The translations under genes and the position numbers were made by a program. From assembly GCF_008831285.2 (NCBI RefSeq), contig NC_045150.1, positions 13,003,868 to 13,067,867 of the forward strand: a stretch of DNA of 64,000 nt. The letters are read 5' to 3'. This document shows, in pieces, positions 23,848 through 34,372 of the stretch. Source of the stretch: Nymphaea colorata. Its lineage: Eukaryota; Streptophyta; Magnoliopsida; Nymphaeales; Nymphaeaceae. The notes under the pieces are model-generated. The model saw only the letters and a program-made list of their open reading frames with translations, had not been told where the DNA came from and searched no databases. The first letter of the stretch is position 1. Every line of letters begins with the position of its first letter.

Positions 23848-24270
23848 AAACTGAATCAGCTAGTTTGAAGAATACCCTTTCACACTGTTGCCTTACACTC
23901 CCCCTGAAGAGGATTCACAGGAAAGTACGCCTCATGTTCATGAAAGGTAACATCCCAGGAGACATAAATTTTGGAAGTGACAGGATCAATACATTTGTAT
24001 CCCTTCTGAGTTGAGGAATACCCCAAAAAGATAGCCTTGATAGACCGAGGGTCAAGCTTCTTGAGGGTAGGACTGTGGTCATGGACAAAACAAATACACC
24101 CGAGGAGTAAGAGGCCAAGGGTTATGAGTGGGCATGAGAACAGAAGAAGAGGAACGGCTATTCAACACACGAGTAGGCATATGATTAATAAGGTGGACAC
24201 TAGTGAGAAGAGCATCACCCCAGTAGCGCTTAGGAACGTGTCTATGAAACATAATAGCCCGGGTGACATC

Positions 24271-25178
24271 TTATAAATGGTGATTTTTTCGTTCAGCCAC
24301 GCCATTTTGGGGAGGTGTGTAACTGCAGGACGTCTCATGAACAATACCCTTGCTCCTCAAGAAGTCATCTAGGGATTGGGAGACATACTCTTGAGCATTA
24401 TCAGTGCGAAAAGCCTGAACAGATGTCTGAAATTGGGTCTCAACAAATGCAACAAAATTTTTGACAATGACAGGAACTTCACTACATTCTTTCAACAGGT
24501 ACACGAACGTACAACGGGAGTAGTCGTCAATAAGAGTCATAAAGTAATGAAAACCACGACAAGTGGGTACTCCCGAAGGACCCCAAACATTAGAGTGAAC
24601 CAAAGCAAACAGACGAGTGGTTTTATTAAAAGAAATAGGGTACGAAGCCCTGACATGTTTAGCCAACTGACAAACTTCACATGTGAAAGAGTCAATAGAA
24701 ACAGAAGTAATGGAAACAACTTCTTGATCAACTGGAAGGGGAGATGCCCAAGACGCTCGTGCCATCGCATAATGGTAGACCTGTCTTCCACGCTTGACAA
24801 CTGTCCACTAGTGGCTGAAATCAAGGGAGACGCAACTTGCACGGGCAGTCTGTAGAGTCCATCAATAATCGAACCAATCCCAATCTTCTTCCCCGTCACC
24901 AAGTCCTGTAGGGAACAATGATCAGCAGAAAAGATGAGATTACAATTGAGTTCTTTGGTAATACTGCTGACAGATAACAAGTTCACAGGAATATTGGGAA
25001 CATGAAGAGCATTATGAAGATGATATTTATTCAACAAGGACAAACTCCCTTTTTCAGCCACAGAAATACAAGACCCTTCAGCCATAGACACGCGTTGCTG
25101 CCCTGAAGACAATTTGTATTCTTGAAACAGCTTAGGATCCCCTGTCATATGATGCATAGCCCCACTGTCAACAATTCA
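24271..25178 (-). pseudogene. Copia element 2: protease end and integrase
   Basis: The protease begins at IVDSGAMHHMTGD. The codon just before, normally Trp (WIVDSGA), is TGA near 25174, a nonsense change. The pre-integrase region holds MRWHERLGHLPF. The integrase core shows FTCEVCQLAKH, LIDDYSRCTFVYLL, FRTDNAQEYVSQ and TPPQNGVAERKN, covering the expected D,D,E region. A frameshift separates the pre-integrase zinc segment from the core near 24740. RT follows after another gap in the frame. Confidence 0.9.
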
Positions 25179-26289
25179 ATCACCAAGTGAGGAATTACCT
25201 TGATCGCTTGTGGCAACAAGAGCTTGATCTAACTTAGCTCCCTCGAACGTGGAAGTTCCCTCTTGCGTAGTAGATAGCCGGCTGATATAAGCTTGCAATT
25301 CCTTGATTTGATCGGAGAAAAGCTTTGATTTTTCAACAGTTGACGAACTACCCTGACTATAATCAGGCACAGAAGAACCCCGCCGACTAGGAGGACGACC
25401 ACGAACAAGTCTCTTCTCAGGATAAATATCCCAACAGAAATCCACAGAATGCCCAAACTTGTTACAATGACTACAACGTCGAACAGGACGCTGCCCAGTC
25501 CCTGAGGCACGGCTAACAAACGCTGAGGGGGAACTCCCATGGCTGGAGTCAATATGCATAACTTGGCGACATTGTTCCTCAGATTCCACCCGGGCATACA
25601 CCTCCTCAATCCTAGGGATCTCGTCACAATTGAGAATTTGGCTCCTAATGGATTCAAATTCATCATGTAAGCCTCCAAGGAAAATAAAAGTCTGGTCCAT
25701 CCATTCTTTTTCCAGTACAAGGAATGATCAGAACCACAATGCCAGTCATCATTCACATGGTAGTCTAGTTCCTCCCATTTAGTCTTCAGGGCTGCAAAGA
25801 AAGATGCTACAGACAAGTCACCCTGTGTAAGAGAGAAGATGCTACGTTTGATTTGGTATGTACGCAATACTCTCTTCTTACGGCCATACATCAGCGCAAG
25901 CACAGTCTACATGTCATATGCAGTCGACTTACGCAAGATCAAAGGCTAAATATCGGCGGACACAGAACTAATGATCCATACTTTAACTTGACTATCTTCC
26001 AATGCCCAAGTTGCCCATCGTGGATCCGTTTTAGAAGGCGCAGGTTTCTCCCCAGTAATATAGGACAGGCGGTTATCCCGATTTCTAGGGCAGCAGACCA
26101 AGAGAGATAGTTGTCTTTGTTTAGCCGGATGGAGGTAACTTGAACAGGAAAGTTCTCGCTCTTGGTATTACTGCCCGTGTCAAAGGCAACATTTATCTTG
26201 GGAGTCATCTCTTCTGCCATCACAAGCACCAAAGAGACGCAATACCCAGCACAAGGAGACGCGACACCAGTACCAGAGACGACAGACAA
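25179..26289 (-). pseudogene. Copia element 2: gag with zinc knuckle
   Basis: It begins with MAEEMTPKINVAFDTGSNTK and SIRLNKDNYLSWSAALEI, the standard copia gag start. The middle part includes FIFLGGLHDEFESIRSQIL and EVYARVESEEQCRQVM in another frame. It ends with the zinc knuckle CSHCNKFGHSVDFCW (near 25435-25480). The frame is shifted at least twice near 25700-25950. Confidence 0.88.
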
Positions 26290-26546
26290 GAGGCGGCAGA
26301 GGCGGAAGAATCACTGGCGGCGGTGAAAAAAACTTGACGGCGACGACGGTGGTGGAGAATCGCTGGCGGCGACGACAACGGTGACGCTGGAACAGACGAC
26401 GGCGGCGGCGCTGGAACAGGCGACGGTGATGGCGGCGCAAGGAGAAGCAGCGGCGAAAAAACGACGACGACGGCTAATAGAAACACCAGCAGCGGCGGAA
26501 ACACACGATCATAGAGAAAATTCCACACGCGCTGGCTCTGATACCA

Positions 26547-26832
26547 TGTAGAAATATAGAACGGAAGAGAGAAATAGAGAAGAAACACACGATGTACGTG
26601 GAAAACCTCAAGAAGAGGTCAAAAACCACGGAGAAGCTCTAACCTAGGGGCAAAATCGCAACCCTAGGAGAGAGAAAATTATATCCACTTAATCAACAAA
26701 TTTACAATAGGTGGAGATTATAAGAGAGAGAGGTAGAGAGCTCGCCTAGGGTACCGAGCCAGCCTCGGTATCCATGCCCATGGGACCGGGTCCATATCCG
26801 GACCCGGTTCCCTATTACAAGTTATTCTAACA
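26547..26832 (-). repeat. 5' LTR of copia element 2
   Basis: 286 bp, paired with 21691-21976. The primer-binding site is immediately to its left on the plus strand and the target duplication immediately to its right. Confidence 0.93.
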
Positions 26833-26837
26833 GGTTT

Positions 26838-28780
26838 ATTTTGTTCTTTCTTGAAGAAAGTGAAGAGCTTAACCCAAACCATTTGCCAAACTTGCAATCA
26901 GTTGAGGACCCGACATTTATGGGAACTTGTCGCCCTTAATCTAACCTTTTTGTGTATAGAAGACACTACTCTTATGGGAGTATTGGTGAAGTTTGTTTTT
27001 CTACCCAGCCAACCTATCTTGTTATTCAATTTGCCGTCTCTTTAGGGAGTATAGTTCCTTCCTCCTTTTGATATACCATTTGATGTCATGAATTTTTATA
27101 AAGAGAAAATTTTAAATTTTGCTTAAAAGCATTTTTAAAATTGTTTTCTCACACAATGGTATATGCCTTTGGTTTTTCTTAGTACCCTCTCAAGTAAAAG
27201 GAGAAAATTTTAAGTTTTTGTTGTCAATCAATGGAAGAGGAAAGCTGAAAAATTCTTTTATATGAGCAGTAAGGAAAAATCTTATGAAGTTGAGAAAGTC
27301 AAGACTAGAAAATGCTATCGACTTTGATGATCAAGCATCTACAAGGATTCAACAGGAAAATATCTTGAGAGAAAAGCCATAATGCTTCGTAAGATCTTGG
27401 TAGGTAGCAAAATGAGAGTTGAGAGATGGGCTCGGGGCTTGTGTCGTCGTTCCTCTGAGTCGTTAATCGAGAGTACCGGGTAGGCATATAGGTGATTTAT
27501 GTCTGTCCCGCGAAGATGACGACTTATGAACCTTTGGCTCATCGAAGCCCGTAAGCTGAAACGGGTGGGACATGTGGCAAAGCTACACATTACCACCAAG
27601 GCGGTGGAGCTTCGTAGTAGCCTTTGGGGTGGTGAGGTATACCCTCAAAGGTGAAGGTCGGCCTTGAAAAAAAAGAAAAAGAAAAAAATCAAAAATCCAA
27701 AAAGGCAAATGCAAAGGAAAGAAAGAAAGAAAAGAAGAAAAAACATAAAAAAAAAGTGCTTGCCAAGAGATGAAAAACATGAAGGTTGAACTCGCTGGAA
27801 TTGAATGTGACAATCTTTCATAGATGTGCAATGCTGGGGTCAATATCTGCTTCTTTTTTTGATTACCTAAGATGCCAAGGATGATTCCTTCATGTTCACA
27901 TTTTTGAAATTGAATGACATTCCTTCTATAGATTTGACGACATTGATGTAAAATGAATCTTGATGCTTGTATGGTACTATGGGTAAATGAAGACCATATT
28001 ATTTGCACAACACGAGCACTCTTGTTTATGAATTAATTTATCGTTTTTGAACTATTTCAAAGTGAAAACTTGACATCTCTTGTTATATTTGTAGGCTTCC
28101 TAGGCATAGGATGACTAACCAATTCCCGGTGGTCTTGAAAGATATTTGCCATTTTATTACCAAACCGTTTGTGCACTCATGCTGAGTGTGATGAATTTTC
28201 CATCATATACTCTGCCTCAAGAGAGGTAAGTGTATTCAACATAACCCAGATGGTTGAGTCTGTCATGGAAGGCCTCTTATCTCTTTTCAAAAGAATTAGT
28301 CGATTTTGAATTTTTATATTTTTGAAAAGTTCCATCCTTCGAAGCAGCATGAGATTTATGTCCCTGGGTCCTTCATGGTTTTAGACCAGGTTTGTACTCA
28401 GTTTCTTCGTGTCTTGTTAGTCGAATAGATGCTTTAGTAAGGTACATGTCCACCATAGGTCAAGGTCATTGGTTTGATTTGTTTTCAGGAGGATCACATT
28501 CTAGTTTAGATAGAGTATTTTAGTTTTGTTGAGTTGACCCATTGTTGGTTTGATTTTATGGTAGTTCAATTTTTTCTTTTTATTGCCTGCTTTATTGGTT
28601 TTCCAGCATAGTGCTTGTCATGTTTATTTTTCACTTTCATTGTGAAATGGGTTTGTTTAGGAGCTTTGTTGACTTAGTTATTTGGTACTTTGGTTTTCAT
28701 TTTTCAATGTATTTACTTGATTCTTTTAATAAATAAAATCTGATCAAGTTCATGAGTATGTTGGTTGTGTCGCATTCTCA
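26838..28780. other. Long noncoding stretch, no gene recognised
   Basis: AT-rich with a purine run near 27665-27760. The segment 27430-27660 is GC-richer (cgaagcccgtaagctgaaac, ggtgaggtataccctcaaagg) and could be the untranslated 3' region of an old LTR element, but I could not define ends. Short open frames on both strands resemble nothing known to me. Confidence 0.4.
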
Positions 28781-28782
28781 TA

Positions 28783-29318
28783 TAGTCTTTTGAATTGCAT
28801 ATCATACATTGCTTAAGTTGTAGGTTGCTTGGCTGAATATCTATGATGACAGCTTCATCGCATCTAAGGGGCATGTCAACTGCGAGTTTAAGTCATGCTG
28901 TTTTGTTTAAAAGTGCATATCTATTTTCAATAGTTTTAGGTTTCTGGAGGTAGGAACTGGAACTAGTGATGGTGCACTACATTAAGAGTTGAAGGTGGTG
29001 TCTCTCGCTTTCTCAGGTTCTCTCGTACGATACACATTCATGGGTTTAGGATGTGGGGAAACTGTAGAGCCATGTTATATTTTCCCATGCAAGTCAGCTT
29101 AACCTAGCAAGAAATCTGTTGTTTTCAATTATGGGATCTTTTTCTTCACATTTTTATCTTAGCAAAGTTTTGATTAGCCTTATGAACTTTATGTTTGGAA
29201 GAATGCTTCATTAACAGAGGGGGCACTTGAGCATGTTGGATTCCAAGATTTGGTAAATAGGTAGCTGAGTTGGTGTTTCATTTTTGTGCAGTCCCTACTT
29301 ATTTCTCTTCTTGCTAAG
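28783..29318. repeat. Tandem unit R2, partial copy (left of the gag-protease element)
   Basis: This segment shares gcatcgcatctaagg, tctcgtacgatacacattca, gcttcattaacagaggggg and cagtccctacttatttctct with 38385-39175, and partly with 39380-39780. It ends with gctaag, the target site of the 8.9-kb element. The sequence resumes across the insertion as ctaagtaatcaaca at 38188, so R2 units were already in tandem before the insertion. Confidence 0.8.
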
Positions 29319-30264
29319 TGTTGGAGCCCGCGGCCGGGAGGGATGCCGGAGGCAGCCGACCGCGGTCCTGATCGCCTAGAATCTCCCTCGGAGGGGGAGA
29401 ACACCAATGGAACAGTAACCGGCCTCTCTGGAAACGGTGATGGCAGGGAGGATGAGTAGGTAACAGGGAGGCTAACGGAGGGTCTTGCAAGCGGTGTGGG
29501 CGTCGAACCGGGTCGGGGGCGGCGAGTCGCCCCGGGTCTTTAAGAGACCCGGGTCCCAAATCCGATACAAGAAACTCGGATCCGGACCCCAGTCCGGATC
29601 CCCCAAAAAGTCCGCGCCCGGAACCATAAGACTGCGCATGGATCCGGGTCTACAAAAGTGACGGGCCAACCCGCCTCACAAATTCGGACCCGTGTCCGTT
29701 TATTCGCTGAGTGTCCCCCCTATACAGTGTCAGCACCCCCTCGTCGTGTCAGGCATCACAGCAGGGACGTGTCCCGTCAAAATGACACCCGTGTCCCGCT
29801 GGAACTCCTCTCGGCTGGGGTGCGCCCGTCGCTACCGAGCCTTCTCGCTGAGTGTTGCCGCGTCGCCTCGTAGGTCGCGCGCAGGGGCGTCGGCCAGCCC
29901 GCCTAGCGCTCGGACGTCGCTCGGCCCTGGCCGCTGGTCGGCCAGGCGGCAGTCGTCAGTGCTGCCGTCTCCCTCAGTCCCTTCAGCACCTGCCCTGGCC
30001 CGAGCGAGGGAGGCTAAACCTCCCGTGGTGGTTGCCTCAGCTGCATGCACCTCCTGGCGGCCCGCGGGGTTAACCTCCCGTGTAGGTTTTCGGGCTGTGC
30101 CCGGCTCTTGCCTATGGTTTGAAACCTCCCTCTGATCTGCTCCAGGGTCATCACCCCCGCCTCCTGGCGCGTGGCCCATCTCGTCCGTGGGCTGTGGGTG
30201 GCCTTCCGCCCTATCGGTGCCGGCTGCGGCCCTCATCCTGGACGCCGACGGATGGGCCGTGTCA
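29319..30264 (-). repeat. 3' LTR of the gag-protease element (946 bp, internally deleted)
   Basis: It matches 36906-38187 along its length but lacks a 386-bp segment present there at 37093-37478. The junction lies at a shared tcg. It has about 50 extra bases after aaaaagtcc (near 29610-29660). It carries two strong hairpins: cccgggtct/agacccggg (29531-29553) and ggatccggac/gtccggatcc (29578-29601). Confidence 0.93.
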
Positions 30265-30278
30265 GATCCATCCCCCTT
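30265..30278 (-). promoter_or_regulatory. Polypurine tract of the gag-protease element
   Basis: The minus strand reads AAGGGGGATGGATC directly before the 3' LTR start TGACACGG, as expected for the second-strand primer. Confidence 0.7.
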
Positions 30279-30322
30279 AGATGGAGCCTGTCCGCAGGCT
30301 CCTACCATAAGTAACCTCCCTG

Positions 30323-31576
30323 TCATTGGGCCTTCTCTCTTTCTCGCCCATGTCCACGGCGTTGCCTATTACGGACGCGCGGAAAGTCCCTTGAGCATTG
30401 CCCTTCCCCGCCGGGATCCCAAGCAGTATGTGCTTGACCCATAAATGAACGGTCGGGGCTGAAACTACTGTCCTTGTCTGATGGCTGATTTGTGACCCTA
30501 TGAGGCAGAAGTGGTGGTTGGGAGATGGGCGGAAGTGGTGCCCAACCTTGCGCGTTGGGTGGTGCCATTTGGAAGTAATGGTCGGTCGTCCCTTCACCCA
30601 AGGCACCCTTAGAAGTGCTGCCATGTCCAAAGGCAAAAAGGATTACTTCATCCCCCTTTTCCTTGGTGAACCGTATTGTCAAGCCACTTGGGTTTAGGAC
30701 AACATTCCTTAGTGTTCGCAGCCAAGGGCTACCTAGGACCACATCGGGTCCACACCCCACAAATACATATAGATCTGCCCGGAACTTATAACTTTGGATC
30801 TCGATTTCCATGTCCTTACATTCAGCACAAAGGGGCTCCCTTATGTCACCTCCGTCTTCCCTATTGCTAGTGAAGTGTCCTCTTGCCCCTCCCCAAATCC
30901 ATCGAGCAACTTGGCGGTTTATGAGGTTACAAGAGAGATTGCCATCCACAAGCAACACCACGCCCATGGTACGTATGTATCCCCGTAGCATTAGGCCCCC
31001 ATCTCCATTGCTGGGATGCCTACTTCGGTCCTCACTCTCATCACCCCGGTTGTGTATATCTTTATCGTCTCCCTTGGGAAATCCGGTTGGAGGCTCGGAG
31101 GAAACCTCTCCCCTTGATCTGTTCTTGAGGCTAGGGGAATGTCCACATGGGCGTCTTGGTCCCCATTTCCCTCCAGCATGGGAGCTTGGTCCTCTCTCAT
31201 CAGGATTTAACGGTTCTAGGGGAGTCAAGCACCGACGATGGAATGGAGAATAGCTTGGTTGCTGCCTGCCCTTGTCGGCCTGCGGAAAACCATTCCTCTT
31301 GCTTGCCTTGTCCCACGTAAGTGACTGGGGTCCCTCTCGAATGGCAGGCGGTATGAGCCCCACCTTGGGCTCGGTCCTCTCTTTCACTAGGTGGTGGTGG
31401 GCAGTCCTGAGTTCGGCCCTAGCCTCTTGGTCCAACTCATCTCCACCTTTCTCTTGTGAGGCCAAGAATCCCACCTTACATGGAAAACCTCGTGATGATG
31501 AAGCCTTCGGGCTGCTCTTAGTAATGTTAGGCCCCTTGGTGCACGCGGGAGGAAGTCTCCTACAATGTGGAGGCAA
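30323..31576 (-). CDS. Retropepsin-like (RVP_2-type) protein of the gag-protease element
   Basis: A 417-codon frame. From about residue 205 it matches the plant Ty3/gypsy aspartic-protease fold: RTMGVVLLVDGNLSCNLIN (usual form VLIDSGSTHNFI), CKDMEIEIQSYKFRADLYVF, and the closing flap PDVVLGSPWLRTLRNVVLNP then SGLTIRF. The catalytic D-[ST]-G triad is altered to D-G-N, so activity is doubtful. In autonomous elements this domain is followed by RT. Here the frame instead runs out in a Pro-rich tail shortly before the polypurine tract. The N-terminal 200 residues are R/S/P-rich and unassigned. It may be continuous with the upstream 616-codon frame through one frameshift. Confidence 0.75.
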   Translation of the reverse strand: MPPHCRRLPPACTKGPNITKSSPKASSSRGFPCKVGFLASQEKGGDELDQEARAELRTAHHHLVKERTEPKVGLIPPAIREGPQSLTWDKASKRNGFPQADKGRQQPSYSPFHRRCLTPLEPLNPDERGPSSHAGGKWGPRRPCGHSPSLKNRSRGEVSSEPPTGFPKGDDKDIHNRGDESEDRSRHPSNGDGGLMLRGYIRTMGVVLLVDGNLSCNLINRQVARWIWGGARGHFTSNREDGGDIREPLCAECKDMEIEIQSYKFRADLYVFVGCGPDVVLGSPWLRTLRNVVLNPSGLTIRFTKEKGDEVILFAFGHGSTSKGALGEGTTDHYFQMAPPNAQGWAPLPPISQPPLLPHRVTNQPSDKDSSFSPDRSFMGQAHTAWDPGGEGQCSRDFPRVRNRQRRGHGREREKAQ

Positions 31577-31690
31577 CTCTCGGTTTAGCTCCCCCCTAGG
31601 TGGCTGTTGGGATGGATTTTCAGGCCTCCTATACCCGGTCCATCTGTGTCGGTCATAAAAGGTGGCAACCGAAGAGTAACTCTTACCATT

Positions 31691-33541
31691 TCAGGCTGCC
31701 CAACATGGGATTTGTATCCTTCCGACGTACCCGGCTTTATGGTGATGGGCTGCCTTCTCGTTAATGGGTTGGACCATTCCGGGAGGTCCCCTTCCCAAGA
31801 TGCCTGCGTGTTTATGCCAAGGTAGGAGGGCTACCGGTTTGGTGGAAGGGGCATCAGTCCTTGACATCTCTTCAGCCCAACGCCCCTTGCTTGGGGAAGA
31901 TCTTCTAATACCCGTTGGTTTGTCGCTGACATAAGTCCTGCCCGCTCTCCTCATAGCTTTGGGAGCATTTGTCCCTCCCATCTCGGCCGACTTCAACCAT
32001 TCCGGTCCAAGATAGACTTGGCTGAATGCAGCCGGCTTCTCATTCTGTTTTAGCGCAACTCTGCTGTGCACGGACAGCAAGGGCTCACGGCTCTGGCTGA
32101 AAGCCCGTGTCTTATGGTCCTCCTTGGTTGGAGGTCTGGTTGGCTTGGTGCCGCCCTTTTTGACATACATGCTTGGCGTCTCTAGAATCTTCAGGCTGAT
32201 ACAACTCGAGTTGGGTACTGAAGATTGATCCCAAATAGTTGCCGGACCAGCTAGGATGCTCCTACAATGAGTTCTCCCATACTCGGTGGGTGGGCACTGA
32301 TCGAGCGTCGCCGATGGGTGTCTCTCCGGGCACCCCGTCCCCCTTTTATCACGCTGTCCTTGCCAGGTAGGGTCAGGGAACGGATGTGGCCCTCTTGGGT
32401 GGCGGTCACCTCGGGTGGGAGCCGGAGTTGGATCCATAGGAAGGGCTGAATCTACTCTAGGAAGTAGCTCACCAAATTTTAGCTGATCGCTGGAATCCCG
32501 TGCTTCTGCCGGTTGTTTAGCCGCTCGGGATTCCCCCTCTTCTAGACCCATCTCATATACGTTTTCACTTCCCTCGTCTCCAGCCATTTCTTGCCATTTC
32601 AGCCCGAGATAGATGTGATTATAGGCAGTGTATGGACCTATAGAACTCCGCTGGTTTGACTCTCGCTGAACCCCATGTGGTTTACCTTGTAAGCGAGGAA
32701 CCCATCTACCCTTCAGTCTGGTTTTTCGTCTCAGCTTATATCTAAGACTTAGACCCTGTTTGGAGCCTCCCTTCCTTCCCCGGTCAGAACCCTCTTCATT
32801 CTTTCCACCCTCAAGATGACAATGTTGGACCTGTCCACAACCGGATGAGGGTGAGTTGTGGGCGACCCAATGGTTCGGGGTTTCCCGCGGGCTTACCATA
32901 GGCGGAAACAAGTCTGGTTCCCTTACGGGGTTGACCGTGAGCTGAGAGGGTCGTGCGGGTTCAGCTATGAACATGTCCGGGAGTGGGCTGGCGTCTACAC
33001 CTAGGAGGGGGAAGTTCCGGAAACCCCAACCCAGTTGGAATTTACCATCGGTCGGCGGTGGGGTGGCAGTGCCGCCATACCCCAAGCCCTCTTTTTGAAG
33101 AACCTCAATGCTGTCCATCCCCTCACGGACCTGCGTTGTGGCAGTCCCTAATTCTGCTCTAAACCGTTCGAGAGTGTTGCTCAAGCCTTCCATGACCACC
33201 GCGCCAAGCTCATCAACCTGCTGGGTAAGTTCGGAAGTCGGGGTCCAGTAGGTTTCCATCTTGCTTTTGATGGGATCATGCCTACAGCATCGCTGGATGG
33301 GCTGTTGAGTTCTCAACTCTATTTCGACGCTACCTTGGCTGCTAGGGAGCTCTCCTCCCCTCGGCACCGCTCCGCTCCCATCTTCTTTGGCGTCCAAGGG
33401 AGGTGTGGCTTGAACTTTCTTAGCCCCGTCAGTCCCTAATCTGCCCTTTCCAGAACTGGTTTGATGGGCGAGAGCTGGGTTGCTATCAGCCCTCCCCTCT
33501 CCGTGTTTGGGCCTCGGTGGGGGAAAGTCAAGGACTGCCAA
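31691..33541 (-). CDS. Gag-like protein of the gag-protease element, central part (616 codons)
   Basis: This is the longest open frame of the window. It is hydrophilic and low in recognisable domains. Residues about 102-150 (SELTQQVDELGAVVMEGLSN and on) are predicted coiled coil and resemble SELNQQFEALGLMFQDNMNQ in the frame upstream, so a gag module appears duplicated. Two related short motifs, HIYLGLKWQEMAGDEG (about residue 315) and QVYLGPEWLKSAEMGG (about residue 520), also look like an internal repeat. There is no CCHC knuckle, no RT YxDD box and no integrase triad. The function is inferred from position (between leader and protease), not from a clear family match. Confidence 0.55.
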   Translation of the reverse strand: MAVLDFPPPRPKHGEGRADSNPALAHQTSSGKGRLGTDGAKKVQATPPLDAKEDGSGAVPRGGELPSSQGSVEIELRTQQPIQRCCRHDPIKSKMETYWTPTSELTQQVDELGAVVMEGLSNTLERFRAELGTATTQVREGMDSIEVLQKEGLGYGGTATPPPTDGKFQLGWGFRNFPLLGVDASPLPDMFIAEPARPSQLTVNPVREPDLFPPMVSPRETPNHWVAHNSPSSGCGQVQHCHLEGGKNEEGSDRGRKGGSKQGLSLRYKLRRKTRLKGRWVPRLQGKPHGVQRESNQRSSIGPYTAYNHIYLGLKWQEMAGDEGSENVYEMGLEEGESRAAKQPAEARDSSDQLKFGELLPRVDSALPMDPTPAPTRGDRHPRGPHPFPDPTWQGQRDKRGTGCPERHPSATLDQCPPTEYGRTHCRSILAGPATIWDQSSVPNSSCISLKILETPSMYVKKGGTKPTRPPTKEDHKTRAFSQSREPLLSVHSRVALKQNEKPAAFSQVYLGPEWLKSAEMGGTNAPKAMRRAGRTYVSDKPTGIRRSSPSKGRWAEEMSRTDAPSTKPVALLPWHKHAGILGRGPPGMVQPINEKAAHHHKAGYVGRIQIPCWAA

Positions 33542-33579
33542 GTCTCCCGGGTATCCTGGTATGGGATCGGGTGGAGCTC

Positions 33580-34372
33580 CTATCCCAAAGCGTGGAGGCG
33601 GCTCCTCAAACTATCTCGCCCCCTGTCTCCTACGTTCTGCCGAACCTGGCCGTGACCTCTGAAAATCCTCCTACCAGCCTGCTGCCCGAAACGTGGTGGC
33701 TGTCGCTCGGGTGGAACCGGCTCATACTGCCCCGGGTCTCGCTGTACATAATAGACTCCTCTATCGAACGGTCTAGCTGAAATACCGCCGGTTCGATACG
33801 CTTCACTGCTCCTTGCACCCGGCGATTTCCCCCTTTCTTCTTTATCCGCGGGGGTACCCGTGTTGGCCCAACTCTTGGGGTCGGGCGGAGTCAAGTGGTG
33901 GCTCCCCCGGCTCTCGTGGCCACCCAAGAGAGTAGTCCACCGGTCGATCTCGGGCTCGAGAGGGGATGTGAGGTCCCCTTGATCCCAGATTTGGGTCCCT
34001 TTGGGAGGGTTCCCCAAAATCGTAATGGCCTCTCCGTAACCCTCTTCCGTCGGGGTTAGGGTCGTCTCTAGCCCTTTGGCCGGTTGCCTCAAGACGGTCC
34101 TCCCTATTCCTTACTTGCCTTAGGGCTGCTCCCAGGTCGGCCCCTAAACGGTTCATCATTTGGTTCATATTGTCTTGGAACATCAACCCGAGTGCCTCGA
34201 ACTGTTGGTTGAGTTCCGACCTCCATATGCTCAGATCTTGGTTAGGCACTCGGGCGGAGTAAGTCTCCCCCCGTGGTGCTCGCTCCGCTCCACCTTGAAC
34301 AGTCGTGCACTCTTCTTGCGCCTCGGTGTCCTCGGCAACCATCGGCGCCCTGTCCTTGGCGCCCTTAGCCAT
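33580..34372 (-). CDS. Gag-like protein of the gag-protease element, N-terminal part
   Basis: The frame begins at Met 34372 (MAKGAKDRAPMVAEDTEAQE), after a leader of about 2.5 kb. It holds a coiled-coil segment (SELNQQFEALGLMFQDNMNQ, then LGADLGAALRQVRNREDRLE) and then a long R/G/P/D-rich tail. Around 33842-34092 the reading passes to another frame carrying RGVYYVQRDPGQYEPVPPER and an RG-rich, potentially RNA-binding end. The two frames overlap, which suggests one frameshift. The order and position are those of gag. Direct sequence similarity to a known gag domain is weak. Confidence 0.5.

Larger units (their letters stand above)
21691..26832 (-). mobile_element. Complete Ty1/copia LTR retrotransposon (RE1-like)
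   Basis: The 5.14-kb element lies in minus orientation. The two 286-bp LTRs (21691-21976, 26547-26832) start TGTAGAAATAT and end TTATTCTA(G/A)CA, with about nine differences by eye (roughly 3 percent). The target duplication is perfect: ggttt at 21686-21690 and 26833-26837. The primer-binding site at 26534-26546 reads TGGTATCAGAGCC on the minus strand, touching the 5' LTR. The polypurine tract AAGCTTGAGGGGGAG lies at 21977-21991. The order gag, protease, integrase, reverse transcriptase, RNase H is copia-type. Frameshifts and stops interrupt every domain, so this copy cannot move by itself. Confidence 0.95.

Noticed and set aside
27583-28008. 141-codon minus-strand frame
   Set aside because: It crosses a purine-rich run giving Phe/Leu/Ser-rich peptide. 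No domain, no homologue that I recognise.
29692-30444. Open frames of 85-164 codons on both strands
   Set aside because: They are GC-rich LTR sequence. Frames are open because stops are rare at this composition.
30810-31658. Plus-strand frames inside element 3
   Set aside because: They are antisense shadows of the retropepsin-like frame.
31691-33541. 616-codon frame as a reverse transcriptase
   Set aside because: I searched for YxDD, the LDLRSGY-like start and integrase HHCC or DDE patterns and found none.
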